From JACQXM01 sp964569425 (GTDB taxonomy: Bacteria; Planctomycetota; Phycisphaerae; UBA1845), in NCBI GenBank assembly GCA_964569425.1, contig CAZMVD010000026.1:1-39483 (forward strand): a stretch of DNA of 39,483 nucleotides, given 5' to 3'. The translations under genes were made by a program, and so were the position numbers. Each line of letters starts with the position of its first letter. Within the stretch, counting starts at the first letter, position 1. Below are positions 32,706-39,483 of the stretch, piece after piece. A model generated the notes under the pieces. It did not search any database and was not told the DNA's origin. It saw only the letters and a list, made by a program, of their open reading frames with translations.

Positions 32706-34025
32706 ATGAATCGCAGGTTTTCCATGTTTAGCGTGTTGTGCGGTGCTGCAATGGTTGCTGTGGTACCCGGGATGGCAATAGGGAACCCCGCGACCGACGC
32801 ACAGAACAAACTGCTGGCCAAGCGCGCCGCAGAGGCGGACTGCTACCGGAAACTCGCCGAATCGGTCTACGGCGTACAGATCAACTCCAGTACTTTCGTA
32901 CGCGATTTCGTCACCGAAAGTGACGAAATCCGCACCGGGGTCGATGCGTTCGTGAAGGGCGTCAGCTTCGGTCCGCCCCGCTGGTACGACGACGGGACTT
33001 GCGAAATCGACGGGGAGGTCACCGTGGCCAAGCTGGTGACCACGTTGAAGGCGTTGCACGCCACACACTATCAGGGCCGTACCGTCACCACGACTGACAT
33101 CGAAAACATCACCCAGACGGTCAAGACCGACGTCATCCGCGCTCGGGGCAGCGGCGCGCCGCGCCCGGAGATTCCGGAACTCCCGCCCGGCTTCGAGGAG
33201 GCCATCACACCCCTGCCCCAGGGTTACGTCCCCGCGCCCTCGATTCCGGCCATCTGGAAGTCGGTGGGGCCGCAGGGCCGCCTCATGGCCGAGCGCGCCG
33301 CCGAAGTGGATGCCATGCGGCGTCTGCTGGAACAGATCAAGGGTCTGCGCCTAAACTCGACCACGCTGGTCCGCGACTTTGTGACCGAGTCGGACGAAAT
33401 CTCCACGCAGGCAAGCGGGATCGTCATCGGCGCGTCGGTGGCCAGCAAGTACCTGCACAATGATGAGCTGATCGCCGAAGTCACCATGGAGGTGCCGGTC
33501 GAGAAGATCATCACACGCATCAAAGAGCTGCATTCGCAGCACTATAAGGGCAACACCGTCACGACGACCGACATCGTCAACGTCAAGAAGACGATCCAAC
33601 GCGACATGATCCGCGCCACCGGTTGCGGCGTTCCCCCGGCCAAGTTCCTGCAACAGGCCAAGAGCGCCGGCGTGGAAATGCCCGACTGGATGGGTCGCCG
33701 CGTAACCGCCACCGGCCAGGGAACGGACCCGGAAATCGCCTCGGCGCAAGGCAAGCTCCGCGCCGCCCGCGCGGCGGAAATGGACGCGATGCGCAAGCTC
33801 GCAGAACAGATATATGGGCTTACGCTCAGCTCGTCCACCACGGTGAAGGACTTCGTTACCGAGCACGACGAAGTGGCCACGCAGGTGGATGCCGTGCTGG
33901 CCGGCGCGATCGCGGACCAGACGAAGTTCGAGGGTGATGTCGCTACGGTGACCGTGTCTATCCCTGCGGCCGAGGTCTGGTCGGTGGTCAACGGCTTCCT
34001 GCAATCGTTGCAGCGCCGGGGTTAA
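32706..34025 (+). CDS. Exported protein with three tandem LPP20/FlgP-like domains
   Basis: A 439-residue exported protein (signal peptide 'SVLCGAAMVAVVPGMAIGNP') made of three copies of one domain at about 32-150, 189-305 and 347-430. Each starts with an Ala/Arg helix ('AKRAAEADCYRKLAE', 'AERAAEVDAMRRLLE', 'AARAAEMDAMRKLAE') and continues 'G..(I/L)NS(S/T)T.VRDFVTESDE'; the first two end in 'HYxGxTVTTTDI'. This is the LPP20 fold, found singly in FlgP and other outer-membrane proteins. Three copies in one chain is unusual and suggests ring or filament assembly. AAGGAG supports the start. It lies behind flgM and the CsgG/TolB-like lipoprotein; Vibrio has flgP-flgO-flgT beside flgN-flgM, so a flagellar H-ring-like role is an attractive inference. 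Confidence 0.8.
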   Translation: MNRRFSMFSVLCGAAMVAVVPGMAIGNPATDAQNKLLAKRAAEADCYRKLAESVYGVQINSSTFVRDFVTESDEIRTGVDAFVKGVSFGPPRWYDDGTCEIDGEVTVAKLVTTLKALHATHYQGRTVTTTDIENITQTVKTDVIRARGSGAPRPEIPELPPGFEEAITPLPQGYVPAPSIPAIWKSVGPQGRLMAERAAEVDAMRRLLEQIKGLRLNSTTLVRDFVTESDEISTQASGIVIGASVASKYLHNDELIAEVTMEVPVEKIITRIKELHSQHYKGNTVTTTDIVNVKKTIQRDMIRATGCGVPPAKFLQQAKSAGVEMPDWMGRRVTATGQGTDPEIASAQGKLRAARAAEMDAMRKLAEQIYGLTLSSSTTVKDFVTEHDEVATQVDAVLAGAIADQTKFEGDVATVTVSIPAAEVWSVVNGFLQSLQRRG

Positions 34026-34032
34026 ACCTTTT

Positions 34033-34062
34033 CGGGCGCCTTATCCGGTATTTCGGCGCCCG
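34033..34062 (+). terminator. Hairpin between LPP20 gene and small lipoprotein gene
   Basis: Perfect 8-bp arms CGGGCGCC (34033-34040) and GGCGCCCG (34055-34062) with a 14-nt loop, followed by CCATTTATT rather than a T run. It may attenuate or process the transcript. Confidence 0.45.
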
Positions 34063-34083
34063 CCATTTATTCGGAGAACGGTC

Positions 34084-34311
34084 ATGCGGACGCGAATTGG
34101 CGTCATCGTGGTGTGTTTGGCGGCGGGGCTGTCGGTGGGCGTGGGGTGCAAGTCGAGTTCGCACAAGTCCGTGCGGACCTACGAATACAACAACGAGCCG
34201 AAGCAGCCGGATCCACATGCCCGGCAGCGTTCCGATGAGCTCGACTCGGAGTACAAAATGGTCTCACCCGGCGAAATGCAGTCGCCGGGGCAAATGACTG
34301 ACGACCGGTAG
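34084..34311 (+). CDS. Small lipoprotein
   Basis: A 75-residue protein with a lipoprotein leader ending 'GLSVGVGC' (lipobox Cys near residue 22) and a short, highly charged, probably disordered mature part ('KQPDPHARQRSDELDSEYK'). GGAG lies 7 nt before the ATG. It follows the LPP20 gene by 58 bp across a hairpin, so it is likely part of the same transcription unit. No family is recognised; the size and form are common for outer-membrane assembly accessories. Function unknown. Confidence 0.7.
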   Translation: MRTRIGVIVVCLAAGLSVGVGCKSSSHKSVRTYEYNNEPKQPDPHARQRSDELDSEYKMVSPGEMQSPGQMTDDR

Positions 34312-34436
34312 GACACCGGGATTCCCGCAACTTTGGACCCGTGACTTTGTGATGCGAGGCGGCAGACCGTCGACTGGTCACCGAGTTGTCGCCGGGGCTT
34401 ATTCGTTATCGGACTGCTGGATGCCCGTTATCCCAC

Positions 34437-34465
34437 TTGCCCATCCGGGGAGAATGGGTTATACT
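34437..34465 (+). promoter_or_regulatory. Promoter giving a leaderless antitoxin transcript
   Basis: TTGCCC (34437-34442), 17-bp spacer, TATACT (34460-34465). The expected start is about position 34472, the A of the antitoxin ATG. Confidence 0.6.
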
Positions 34466-34471
34466 ACAGGT

Positions 34472-34756
34472 ATGGGAGCCCAATTCGAAACCAAGCAGGC
34501 GGATGAGCGCGGGCGGATTTCGCTGGGGATGGCGTTCGCGAACCGGACGTTTCTGGTAGAGAACGACGGCGACGCGATTATCGTTCGCCCTGCGCGGGTC
34601 ATCCCGGAACGCGAGGCGTGGCTCTACGATAACAAGACGGCACTGGCGCGGGTGCGAAAGGGGCTGGACCAGGCCCGGCGGCGCGAGTTTGCGGAAGCAC
34701 CCTCGCTAGACGAGGCGGCGCGACTGGCCGACTCCATGCCGGAAGGGGGCGCATAG
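34472..34756 (+). CDS. Probable antitoxin (AbrB/SpoVT-like) of a type II toxin-antitoxin pair
   Basis: A 94-residue acidic protein. The N-terminal half looks like a swapped-hairpin AbrB/MazE DNA-binding domain ('ADERGRISLGMAFANRTFLV' then 'GDAIIVRPARVIP'), and the C-terminal half is a charged helix ('ALARVRKGLDQARRREFAEA') suited to binding the toxin. A good promoter ends 6 nt before the ATG, so the mRNA is likely leaderless and no ribosome site is needed. The RelE-like gene follows after 136 bp. Family assignment is by pattern only. Confidence 0.68.
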   Translation: MGAQFETKQADERGRISLGMAFANRTFLVENDGDAIIVRPARVIPEREAWLYDNKTALARVRKGLDQARRREFAEAPSLDEAARLADSMPEGGA

Positions 34757-34892
34757 CGCCGTTGATTGACTGACCGTCCTGCGGCGTTTGTTGGGCGGGC
34801 AGGATGAAGAACCCACCTCACTCCACCCCGATTCGGTTCGCCAGGCTGTTCCGGCCGCGGTTCCTTGTCGTTAGTTTTTTGAGGGCGGAGAC

Positions 34893-35249
34893 TTGCGCGA
34901 GCGGTTTGAACTTGTCTGGACCCACGAGGCGACAAGTAATTTCCGTGAACTCAGGGACGACGCTGCCAAGCGCATGGCGGCGCGTGCCCGCGGCGGGGGG
35001 CAGAAAGCAAGCCGGGCGGAGGGACTCTTCAAGCAGGTGGTCAAGTGTCTGAGTCTGCTGCAAGCCAATCCGCGCCATCCGGGATTGAAGTCCCACGAGT
35101 TTACCTCCATCGAACATCCCTATCGCCCGGGCGAAAAAGTCTGGGAGTCCTATGTGCAGAACCGAACGCCGGGCGCGTATCGACTTTTCTGGTGCTACGG
35201 TCCTGACCAGGGACAGATTACCGTCATCGCCATCACGCCTCATCCTTGA
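34893..35249 (+). CDS. Probable RelE/ParE-superfamily toxin
   Basis: A 118-residue basic protein with the RelE/ParE fold pattern: an N-terminal helix ('FELVWTHEATSNFREL'), central 'LFKQVVKCLSLLQANPRHPGLKSHEF', and the closing sheet 'ESYVQNRTPGAYRLFWCYG' plus 'ITVIAITPHP'. The start is TTG at 34893, the only in-frame choice before the core; GGCGGAG lies just upstream. It follows the antitoxin by 136 bp, wider than most toxin-antitoxin pairs, so separate control is possible. Whether it cleaves RNA or acts on gyrase cannot be told. Confidence 0.66.
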   Translation: MRERFELVWTHEATSNFRELRDDAAKRMAARARGGGQKASRAEGLFKQVVKCLSLLQANPRHPGLKSHEFTSIEHPYRPGEKVWESYVQNRTPGAYRLFWCYGPDQGQITVIAITPHP

Positions 35250-35406
35250 AGGGTCGGGGGCAGGTGGTGGAGCGACAACGCCCGTACGTCCGGGCGGCGA
35301 TGCCCATTCAGATTTCCCCGCGGCGCGCAAGGCGAGTTGCACTCCATGTTGATTGGTGTGCGATAGGCCGGGCGATGACGCAGGGTTCGTAGACCACGCC
35401 ACATGG

Positions 35407-36507
35407 TCAACCGGCGCGGTGCCGCGAAACCAAAACCTGCGCGATGCGCTCTGCCGCGTGTCCGTCCCACAGGTCGGGCACGCGTGTGCTGGGAGGGTGC
35501 TCGCGAATCTCGCGATAGGCGCGGAGAATGGCGTCAGGCCGGGAGCCCGTCAGGCGGTTGGTGCCCTGGCTGACGGTGATCGGCCGCTCCGTGTTTTCAC
35601 GCAGGGTCAGGCAGGGGACGCCGAGGATGGTGGTTTCCTCCTGAATTCCGCCCGAATCGGTGAGCACCACCGCCGCTTCGGCGGTCAGCTTGAGAAAATC
35701 GAGGTACCCCAGCGGCTCTACGCAGCGCAGCGCGGCCAGTGCCTTGACTCGCGCTTCGAGACCCAGTTTGGCCAGGTTGCTGCGCGTCCGCGGGTGGATG
35801 GGAAAGACGATAGGCAGGTCGCGTGCAATTTCCTCAAGGGCCGTAAGGATGTCACCCAGGGCCCGCGCGTCGTCTACGTTGCTCGGGCGGTGCAGGGTGA
35901 GCACGGCGTATCCCTTCGGGCGCAGTCCCAGCGTCCTCAGAATGGCCGACTCGTCCGCGCGCTTCCGCTGCCGTAGCAGCGTGTCGATCATCACGTTGCC
36001 CACCAGGTGAATCTTGGCGTCGTCCACCCCTTCGCGGCGAAGGTTCTCCACCCCGCTCGGCTCGGTCACGAACAGCAGGTCGCTGATCGCGTCGGTCAGC
36101 AGGCGGTTGATCTCTTCGGGCATGGTGCGGTCGAAGCTGCGCAGGCCGGCCTCGACGTGAGCGACGTGGACGCCCAGCTTCACCGCCACCAGGGCGCAGG
36201 CGATGGTACTGTTAACATCGCCGACCACGATGACCCAGTCCGGCTTGTGCTCCAGGCACACCGGCTCGAAGCGCTTCATGATTTCGGCGGTCTGCGCCGC
36301 GTGCGACGCGCTGCCCACCTCCAGGTTCAAGTCCGGCGCGGGAATTTGTAGATCCGTAAAGAAGAGCTTGCTCATTCGCTCGTCGTAGTGCTGCCCGGTA
36401 TGGACCAGCAGCAGCTCGACGCGGCCGGTCCGGCTCAGCGCCTCGTGCACCGGGGCGATTTTCATGAAGTTCGGCCGCGCCCCGCAGACGCAGATGACTT
36501 TGAGCAT
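35407..36507 (-). CDS. wecB: UDP-N-acetylglucosamine 2-epimerase (non-hydrolysing)
   Basis: A 366-residue cytoplasmic enzyme that interconverts UDP-GlcNAc and UDP-ManNAc for surface polysaccharide synthesis. GT-B-like fold with family motifs: 'GARPNFMKIAPVHEAL', 'HTGQHYDERMS', 'VVGDVNST', 'HVEAGLRSFDRTMPEEINR', 'HRPSNVD', 'IHPRTRSNL', 'TDSGGIQEE' and 'LRENTERPIT'. ATG at 36507 is chosen because AAAGGG lies just upstream and 'MLKVICVCGARPN' is the usual N terminus. It is divergent from the DUF2723 gene, with only 48 bp between starts. No WecC dehydrogenase is nearby. Confidence 0.95.
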   Translation of the reverse strand: MLKVICVCGARPNFMKIAPVHEALSRTGRVELLLVHTGQHYDERMSKLFFTDLQIPAPDLNLEVGSASHAAQTAEIMKRFEPVCLEHKPDWVIVVGDVNSTIACALVAVKLGVHVAHVEAGLRSFDRTMPEEINRLLTDAISDLLFVTEPSGVENLRREGVDDAKIHLVGNVMIDTLLRQRKRADESAILRTLGLRPKGYAVLTLHRPSNVDDARALGDILTALEEIARDLPIVFPIHPRTRSNLAKLGLEARVKALAALRCVEPLGYLDFLKLTAEAAVVLTDSGGIQEETTILGVPCLTLRENTERPITVSQGTNRLTGSRPDAILRAYREIREHPPSTRVPDLWDGHAAERIAQVLVSRHRAG

Positions 36508-36555
36508 GGTCGCCCTTTCCTTCGTCCCCTTGCAATCCCCAGCCGACGCTCCCAC

Positions 36556-38160
36556 ATGGATCAGAATGATCCGATATCGGTTATTATCGACCGTCGTGCA
36601 GAGTCGCTCAATCGTTCCATGGCCGGGCGAAAGCGCTCGGTCTCAGAGGGACTGATCGTTATCCCCGTACCTGCTCGCCAATTCGCTCCAAACCTCTTGC
36701 CGGGCTGGCTACTGGCGCTGGCGGCCGCGCTGACGCTGTACACTCTGACCGCCAACCGCGGCGTGCAATGGCAGGATTCGGGGGTGCATATCCTGCGCGT
36801 GCTGGATGGCGAAGTGCTCAACCCACGCGGGCTGGCCCTGAGCCACCCACTGCACCACTACCTGGGCCGGACGGTCGTGGCCTTGAATTTGGCTGAACCG
36901 GCCTTTGTCATTACCCTGCTCAGTGCCCTCGCCGGTGCGCTGGCCGTAGCCAATGTCTACGGCTGCGCCCGTACTCTCGGCTGCGGCCACATCGCGAGCG
37001 GCTACGCCGCGGCCTCGTTGGCGCTGGCCAATACTTTCTGGCATATGTCCACCCTGACGGAAACGTACACGCTTTCGGCGGCGCTGCTGTCCGCGGAGTG
37101 TTGGTTTCTTGCGGCGTACGGCCGCTCTACCCGCGCGCGATTTCTGGCCGGCGCGCTCTTCTGCAATGGCTTGGGCGTGGCTAATCACCTGCTGGCGATG
37201 TTGACCACCCCGATCTTGTTGGTCGTGCTGGGATTGGCCTGGCGTGCACGACGGGTTCGCCGGCCGGAGGTCGTCGTCTGCGCTGCGCTGTGGGTCCTCG
37301 GCGCAGCGCCCTACATCGTGCTTGTAGCGCAGGAATGGCTGCGAACCGGCGACGCACTGGGGACACTGCACTCTGCATTCTTCGGTCACCGCTATGCGGA
37401 GGCGGTTCTGAACGTTTCTCTTTCCCCGCGATTATTGGGGATTACCGCCGGCTTCGCGTTGCTCAGCTTTCCCAGCCTGCTGATTCCCCTTGCTGTTTAT
37501 GGCCTTTCATGGAGCCGGCGTGCGCCGGTGTCTCCCCTGGTGCGACGCGCGTTGGCGGTCGGGCTGCTGATTCATGTGGTGTTTGTCTTCCGCTACGACG
37601 TGGTCGATCGGCACCTGTTTCTGGTTCCAGCGTACATCGTGCTTGCGCTGTTCGGGGCGCTGGGGGTGGAGCGTTGCCGGCAAACGATGGACTCGGCCAG
37701 GCGGCGGTTGGTCCTGGGCGTGGCGGTCGCGGCGCTGGCGCTGACCCCGGGGGTCTATGCGCTGGTGCCGTTTGCGGCGCGCCGGCTGGGAGTTCTTGGG
37801 GACCTCGAACATCGTAAGCCCTATCGCGACGACTATGTGTATCTGTTTCAACCCTGGGCGGTGGTGGAGACTTCAGCGGATCGGATGGGTCGGGAGGCGG
37901 TGGCCATGGCGGGGGACACCGGCCTGATCCATGTCGAAGACGGCATGGCATCTGCCGCCGTTCGTTACCACCAGATCCGTAGCGGCCGGCCCGGGCTTGC
38001 CATTTCGCACAACGGTCGCCAGGACGAATTGAGCGCGGCGGTCCATGCCGGAAGAACTGTGGTGCTCGTTCCGGCCGACGTTGCCAATCCCCGTACCCCC
38101 CCGCCAGTGGGCATCTGGGAGCGCACCGGCGACCTGTATCGCCTGAGAATGCCCGAATAA
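36556..38160 (+). CDS. DUF2723 (TMEM260/protein O-mannosyltransferase-like) membrane protein
   Basis: A 534-residue polytopic protein with about 10 membrane helices and a soluble C-terminal domain. The first loop after TM1 has the DUF2723 signature: 'RGVQWQDSG' (Asp as candidate catalytic base) and 'LALSHPLHHYLGR', the 'AHPxGYPL' equivalent. This family belongs to the GT-C glycosyltransferases; the eukaryotic member TMEM260 O-mannosylates proteins. A bacterial member may glycosylate exported proteins. The start at 36556 is a compromise; ATG 36619 also fits. It is divergent from wecB, so the two may serve the same surface glycan (inference). Confidence 0.85.
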   Translation: MDQNDPISVIIDRRAESLNRSMAGRKRSVSEGLIVIPVPARQFAPNLLPGWLLALAAALTLYTLTANRGVQWQDSGVHILRVLDGEVLNPRGLALSHPLHHYLGRTVVALNLAEPAFVITLLSALAGALAVANVYGCARTLGCGHIASGYAAASLALANTFWHMSTLTETYTLSAALLSAECWFLAAYGRSTRARFLAGALFCNGLGVANHLLAMLTTPILLVVLGLAWRARRVRRPEVVVCAALWVLGAAPYIVLVAQEWLRTGDALGTLHSAFFGHRYAEAVLNVSLSPRLLGITAGFALLSFPSLLIPLAVYGLSWSRRAPVSPLVRRALAVGLLIHVVFVFRYDVVDRHLFLVPAYIVLALFGALGVERCRQTMDSARRRLVLGVAVAALALTPGVYALVPFAARRLGVLGDLEHRKPYRDDYVYLFQPWAVVETSADRMGREAVAMAGDTGLIHVEDGMASAAVRYHQIRSGRPGLAISHNGRQDELSAAVHAGRTVVLVPADVANPRTPPPVGIWERTGDLYRLRMPE

Positions 38161-38199
38161 TGCTGATTTTCCGGGTGCTGTGCCCGAATCGTCTTTGCG

Positions 38200-38215
38200 C
38201 GGCACGGAAATTGCT
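38200..38215 (+). promoter_or_regulatory. sigma54 promoter of the glutamine synthetase gene
   Basis: CGGCACGGAAATTGCT: GG at 38201-38202, exactly 10 nt, GC at 38213-38214, with the consensus TTGC and GGCACG blocks; one departure (C for T before GG). The start would be near 38226, 40 nt before the ATG. No NtrC site is clear upstream. Confidence 0.72.
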
Positions 38216-38219
38216 TGTC

Positions 38220-38240
38220 TATTCCGCACCAGCCGGAATA
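38220..38240. promoter_or_regulatory. Palindrome over the expected glnA transcription start
   Basis: Perfect 7-bp arms TATTCCG-CACCAGC-CGGAATA. It covers the predicted sigma54 start, so it could be a repressor site or the 5' hairpin of the mRNA. Confidence 0.5.
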
Positions 38241-38265
38241 CTCCGGGCAGGTGTGGAGAGTGCAC

Positions 38266-39483
38266 ATGTTCGATTCCGCCAAGGAAGCGTTGCAATTCGT
38301 CGCCGACCACGGCATCGCCATGGTCGATTTGAAGATCGTGGGGGTGTCCGGCCAATGGCTGCACATCACCCTTCCCGCGCGCGGCGTTACCGCGGCGTTG
38401 TTTGAGGAAGGGGTCGGGTATGACGGGTCGTCCGGCTCCGGCTTCACCCGCGTGGAGGATGGCGACGTGGCCGCCCGGCCGGATCCACGAACGGCGTTTG
38501 TAGATCCGTTCGCCGAGCGTCCGACGTTGAGCTTCTTGTGTGAAACGGTGACCGCGGACAGCAAAGAGCCGCTGGCCGGCGATCCCCGTACAATGGCACA
38601 GCGCGCCGTGGAGAGCATGCGCCGCCGCGGCGTCGCAGACGAAGCCTGGATGGCGCCCGAGTTCGAGTTCCACGTCTTCGACCGCGTGGACGCACGCTGC
38701 GACCCCTACGACACACGGGTGCGCATCCGCAGTCGCGAGGTACACTCCGAGGGAACCACGCCGGCCATTCTTACCAAGCGCGGCTATCTGCGTACGCCCC
38801 CTGCCGACCACCTGCACGACCTCCGTGGGGAAATCGCACTGGTTCTCGAAGAAATGGACATCCCGGTGCGCTACCACCATCACGAAGTGGGGGCGCCGGG
38901 GCAGTGCGAAATCGAGGTGGACGCCCAGCCGCTGCTCCGAGCCGCCGACCAGGCCATGCTCATCAAGTACGTCATCAAGAACGTCGCCCACCGCCGCGGC
39001 ATGATGGCTACCTTCATGCCCAAGCCGGTGTTCGGTGAGGCGGGCAACGGGATGCACGTGCACCAGAAGCTCGACAAAGGGGGCAAACCGCTCTTTTTCG
39101 ATGCGCGCGAGCAAAACTATGCTCAGCTCAGCGATCTGGCGCTGAACTATGTCGGAGGACTCCTGCTGCACGGGCGTGCCCTGACCGCTTTGACCAATCC
39201 CTCGACCAATTCATTCAAGCGGCTGGTGGAGGGGTACGAGGCGCCCGTGAACCTGTTCTTTTCGCTGGCCAACCGGTCGGCGGCGATTCGCGTGCCCAGG
39301 TACGCGGTAAGTCCGTCGGAAAAACGCATCGAATATCGCCCACCCGACTTTACCGGTAACGTCTACCTCACTTTGGCCTCAATGCTGATGGCCGGACTGG
39401 ACGGCATCGCCCGGGGCGTGGACCTTGCGGCCCATCATTTCGGGCCGTTCGACGTGGACATTGCACGCGAAGAGGAATCGGTC
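38266..39483 (+). CDS. glnA: Glutamine synthetase, type I (3' end outside the window)
   Basis: The frame is open to the right edge (406 residues of an expected 440-470). It makes glutamine from glutamate, ammonia and ATP. The start at ATG 38266 has GGAG 7 nt upstream. The beta-grasp domain has 'GYDGSSGSGF', and the catalytic domain has 'APEFEFHVFD', 'GQCEIEVD', 'NGMHVHQKL' (ammonia/glutamate site), 'TNPSTNSFKRLVEGYEAPVN', 'NRSAAIRVP' and 'RIEYRPPD', all standard. The region that would carry the Tyr adenylylation site lies past the edge, so GSI-alpha versus GSI-beta control cannot be judged. A near-consensus sigma54 promoter points to NtrC-type nitrogen control. Confidence 0.96.
   Translation, partial: MFDSAKEALQFVADHGIAMVDLKIVGVSGQWLHITLPARGVTAALFEEGVGYDGSSGSGFTRVEDGDVAARPDPRTAFVDPFAERPTLSFLCETVTADSKEPLAGDPRTMAQRAVESMRRRGVADEAWMAPEFEFHVFDRVDARCDPYDTRVRIRSREVHSEGTTPAILTKRGYLRTPPADHLHDLRGEIALVLEEMDIPVRYHHHEVGAPGQCEIEVDAQPLLRAADQAMLIKYVIKNVAHRRGMMATFMPKPVFGEAGNGMHVHQKLDKGGKPLFFDAREQNYAQLSDLALNYVGGLLLHGRALTALTNPSTNSFKRLVEGYEAPVNLFFSLANRSAAIRVPRYAVSPSEKRIEYRPPDFTGNVYLTLASMLMAGLDGIARGVDLAAHHFGPFDVDIAREEESV

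Noticed and set aside
37873..39171. 432-residue minus-strand frame opposite glnA
   Set aside because: Antisense shadow; glutamine synthetase motifs are on the plus strand.
1..39483. CRISPR array, insertion sequence, prophage or integron
   Set aside because: No spaced direct repeats, transposase, integrase or phage structural genes were found; the only long repeats are inside the calcium-repeat gene.

Overview
The window reads as a piece of a GC-rich (roughly 60-65% by eye) Gram-negative genome, most likely a member of the Planctomycetota (Phycisphaerae-like), probably from a metagenome assembly. The grounds are a PEP-CTERM protein, a beta-helix protein with dockerin-like Asp repeats, a very large RTX/haemolysin-type calcium-repeat protein, an octaheme cytochrome c with a HEAT-like tail, FlgM with LPP20-type lipoproteins, and many weak or absent Shine-Dalgarno sites. 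A run of 10 N (14878-14887) marks a scaffold gap inside the cytochrome gene. The phylum call is inference; nothing here is a phylogenetic marker. Both window edges cut through genes.

Layout, left to right. (1) 1-3432, minus strand: an operon of a mannosylfructose/sucrose-phosphate synthase-like GT4, its HAD phosphatase, and a glycosidase that changes abruptly into Cys/Asp-rich MopE-like repeats and runs off the left edge. (2) 3.8-4.7 kb: a PEP-CTERM protein convergent with (3) a TetR regulator and ABC1/UbiB-type kinase operon (4.7-6.7 kb), whose promoter lies between two perfect 14-bp palindromes. (4) tRNA-Leu(GAG), a 1.3k-residue calcium-repeat protein built from 344-residue units, then tRNA-Tyr(GTA) only 15 bp before metF. 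(5) 12.7-18.2 kb: a four-helix membrane protein, an octaheme cytochrome c and a divergent FdhF/YdeP-type molybdopterin oxidoreductase. (6) 18.3-22.6 kb: an SGNH-hydrolase remnant, two uncharacterised proteins, a beta-helix/dockerin protein and a REP-like hairpin repeat. (7) 22.6-26.8 kb: a lipoprotein, threonine dehydrogenase (tdh) and a dCache-HAMP-PP2C sensor phosphatase, all on the plus strand. (8) 27-30 kb: an unknown membrane-anchored protein, an NTF2-like lipoprotein and an HtrA-type protease. (9) 30.6-34.3 kb: flgM, a CsgG/TolB-like lipoprotein, a triple LPP20-domain exported protein and a small lipoprotein, which recalls the Vibrio flgMN-flgOPT locus. (10) 34.4-35.2 kb: a probable type II toxin-antitoxin pair with a leaderless antitoxin. 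(11) 35.4-39.5 kb: wecB, a divergent DUF2723 (TMEM260-like) membrane protein, and the start of a glutamine synthetase gene behind a near-consensus sigma-54 promoter.

How the genes work together: the clearest functional units are compatible-solute synthesis (1), a self-regulated TetR-kinase operon (3), a respiratory/redox cluster (5), a candidate flagellar outer-membrane module (9) and nitrogen-regulated glutamine synthesis (11). The strongest leads for something new are the flgM-linked lipoprotein/LPP20 cluster with its structured leader, the glycosidase-MopE fusion (or chimera), and the octaheme cytochrome with its divergent molybdoenzyme.
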